Positions 63,188-64,000 of a DNA stretch of 64,000 bases are shown here, piece after piece. Below the pieces are notes generated by a model. That model worked only from the letters and a program-made list of their open reading frames with translations, was not told where the DNA came from and did not search any database. The DNA comes from Lactiplantibacillus brownii (GTDB taxonomy: Bacteria > Bacillota > Bacilli > Lactobacillales > Lactobacillaceae). The DNA lies in the NCBI RefSeq assembly GCF_031085375.1, contig NZ_JAVCWF010000001.1, positions 620,001-684,000 of the forward strand. Reading direction: 5' to 3'. How positions within the stretch are numbered: the stretch's first letter is position 1; the number at the start of each line of letters is the position of its first letter. The position numbers and the translations under genes were made by a program.

Positions 63188-64000
63188 TTGGCAGGAAGCG
63201 TAACAGTTGCCGATTTAGTAAAAAACACCCGTTTGGATGTCTACCACGGCGCCAAGCTATTGGCAGATAAAGAGATTACAACAAGTGATATTTCACGACC
63301 TGGGCTGGCACTTACGGGTTACTTTAATTATTACCCGCGTGAACGGGTACAGCTTTTAGGAAAAACTGAAACCGCTTATTCAAAAAATATGAGTCATGAT
63401 GAACGGTTGATGATTTTTCGCAAAATGTGTCAAATGACGACACCGGCGTTTGTGGTTTCAACCGGTTTGCCTGTGCCTGATGAACTTGTACAGGCGGGTG
63501 AGGAAAATAGTGTGCCAATCTTAGGCACTAAAATGACGTCATCGCGAATTTTGAGTAATATGACGAACTACTTGGAAGGTAAATTAGCGGAACGTCAGTC
63601 TGTTCATGGGGTCTTAGTAGATATTTATGGACTCGGTGTCTTGATTACGGGTGACTCCGGTGTTGGTAAAAGTGAAACCGCATTGGAACTTGTTAAACGT
63701 GGTCACCGTTTGATTGCGGATGATCGAGTAGATGTTTATCAACAAGATGAACAGACACTGGTTGGTGAAGCACCTAAAATTTTAAATCATTTGCTGGAAA
63801 TCCGTGGTATTGGGATTATTGATGTGATGAATCTCTTTGGTGCTGGGGCTGTTCGGCAAGATACGGACATTGACCTTATTGTACACTTAGAGAGTTGGAC
63901 GCCAGATAAGCAATTTGATAGACTAGGAAATGGAGAACAGTCGCGGAAGTTCTTTGATGTTGAAGTTCCTGAAATTTCGATTCCAGTTAAGACTGGTCGA
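63188..64000 (+). CDS. hprK: HPr kinase/phosphorylase (3' end outside window)
   Basis: Bifunctional enzyme that phosphorylates or dephosphorylates Ser46 of HPr and so governs carbon catabolite repression via CcpA. 271 codons of a ~310-residue protein are present. The TTG at 63188 follows GGAGGGA and gives (M)AGSVTVADLVKNTRLDV, the usual start. Walker A GDSGVGKSETALEL is near residue 155, and the family's signature region EIRGIGIIDVMNLFGAGAV (in part IRGIGIIDV) follows. The frame is still open at base 64000. Confidence 0.97.
   Translation, partial: MAGSVTVADLVKNTRLDVYHGAKLLADKEITTSDISRPGLALTGYFNYYPRERVQLLGKTETAYSKNMSHDERLMIFRKMCQMTTPAFVVSTGLPVPDELVQAGEENSVPILGTKMTSSRILSNMTNYLEGKLAERQSVHGVLVDIYGLGVLITGDSGVGKSETALELVKRGHRLIADDRVDVYQQDEQTLVGEAPKILNHLLEIRGIGIIDVMNLFGAGAVRQDTDIDLIVHLESWTPDKQFDRLGNGEQSRKFFDVEVPEISIPVKTGR

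Overview
The window is a 64 kb chromosomal segment of a low-GC Gram-positive lactic acid bacterium. Gene content and order (dnaX-ybaB-recR-yaaL, tmk-darA-holB-yabA-rsmI, groESL with CIRCE, comFA-comFC-hpf-secA-prfB, pst operon, hprK at the edge), frequent TTG/GTG starts behind strong GGAGG sites, and protein sequences typical of Lactobacillaceae point to the Lactiplantibacillus plantarum group. The genus-level call is an inference from gene content and was not checked by a search. Almost everything is core genome. I see no CRISPR array, no intact IS element, no prophage and no tRNA or rRNA gene. The only RNA genes or leaders I can support are the small SRP RNA and the L10 leader.

Layout. 1-1.7 kb: end of rplA, L10 leader, rplJ-rplL. 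1.8-2.7 kb: a short AT-rich insertion on the minus strand with a Fic/Doc-like protein and a 63-aa partner, followed by a T-box-like fragment with a terminator. 3.2-13 kb: a short UvrA paralogue, a PTPS-related membrane protein, an anchored EndA-type nuclease with a lipoprotein, mprF, and a LOG-family hydrolase. 13-16.7 kb: class Ib ribonucleotide reductase nrdHEF behind two NrdR-like boxes. 16.9-26.1 kb: RsmC-like methyltransferase, tadA, SRP RNA, and the dnaX and tmk operons. These two operons are separated by a ~560 bp non-coding element bounded by inverted repeats. 26.2-32.7 kb: galE, then a complete 2-aminoethylphosphonate uptake and degradation operon (phnCDEE, phnX, phnW). 33-43.6 kb: tsaB-rimI-GNAT-tsaD, ABC-F ATPase, rex, CAAX protease, groESL and a KimA-like transporter. 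43.7-53.4 kb: tagO, a solo pstS, yigZ, comFA-comFC, hpf, secA, and prfB with its programmed +1 frameshift. 53.5-62.2 kb: a MinJ-like PDZ protein with a PhoP/PhoR two-component system, then pstS-C-A-B-B-phoU. 62.3-64 kb: PspC protein, YvlD protein and the start of hprK.

How the genes work together. The strongest theme is phosphate. Three promoters in the window (solo pstS, pst operon, phn operon) share one architecture. Each has T(T/A)(T/C)AC(A/C)-like hexamers repeated every 11 bp, with the last hexamer exactly 9 bp before a -10 element. This looks like the PhoP-box array of Firmicutes and is most simply read by the PhoP/PhoR pair encoded at 54.7-56.9 kb. It would put phosphonate scavenging under phosphate-starvation control together with both phosphate-binding proteins. 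A second theme is c-di-AMP: a DarA-type receptor and a KimA-like potassium importer are both present. The most unexplained stretch is the structured element at 21331-21889.
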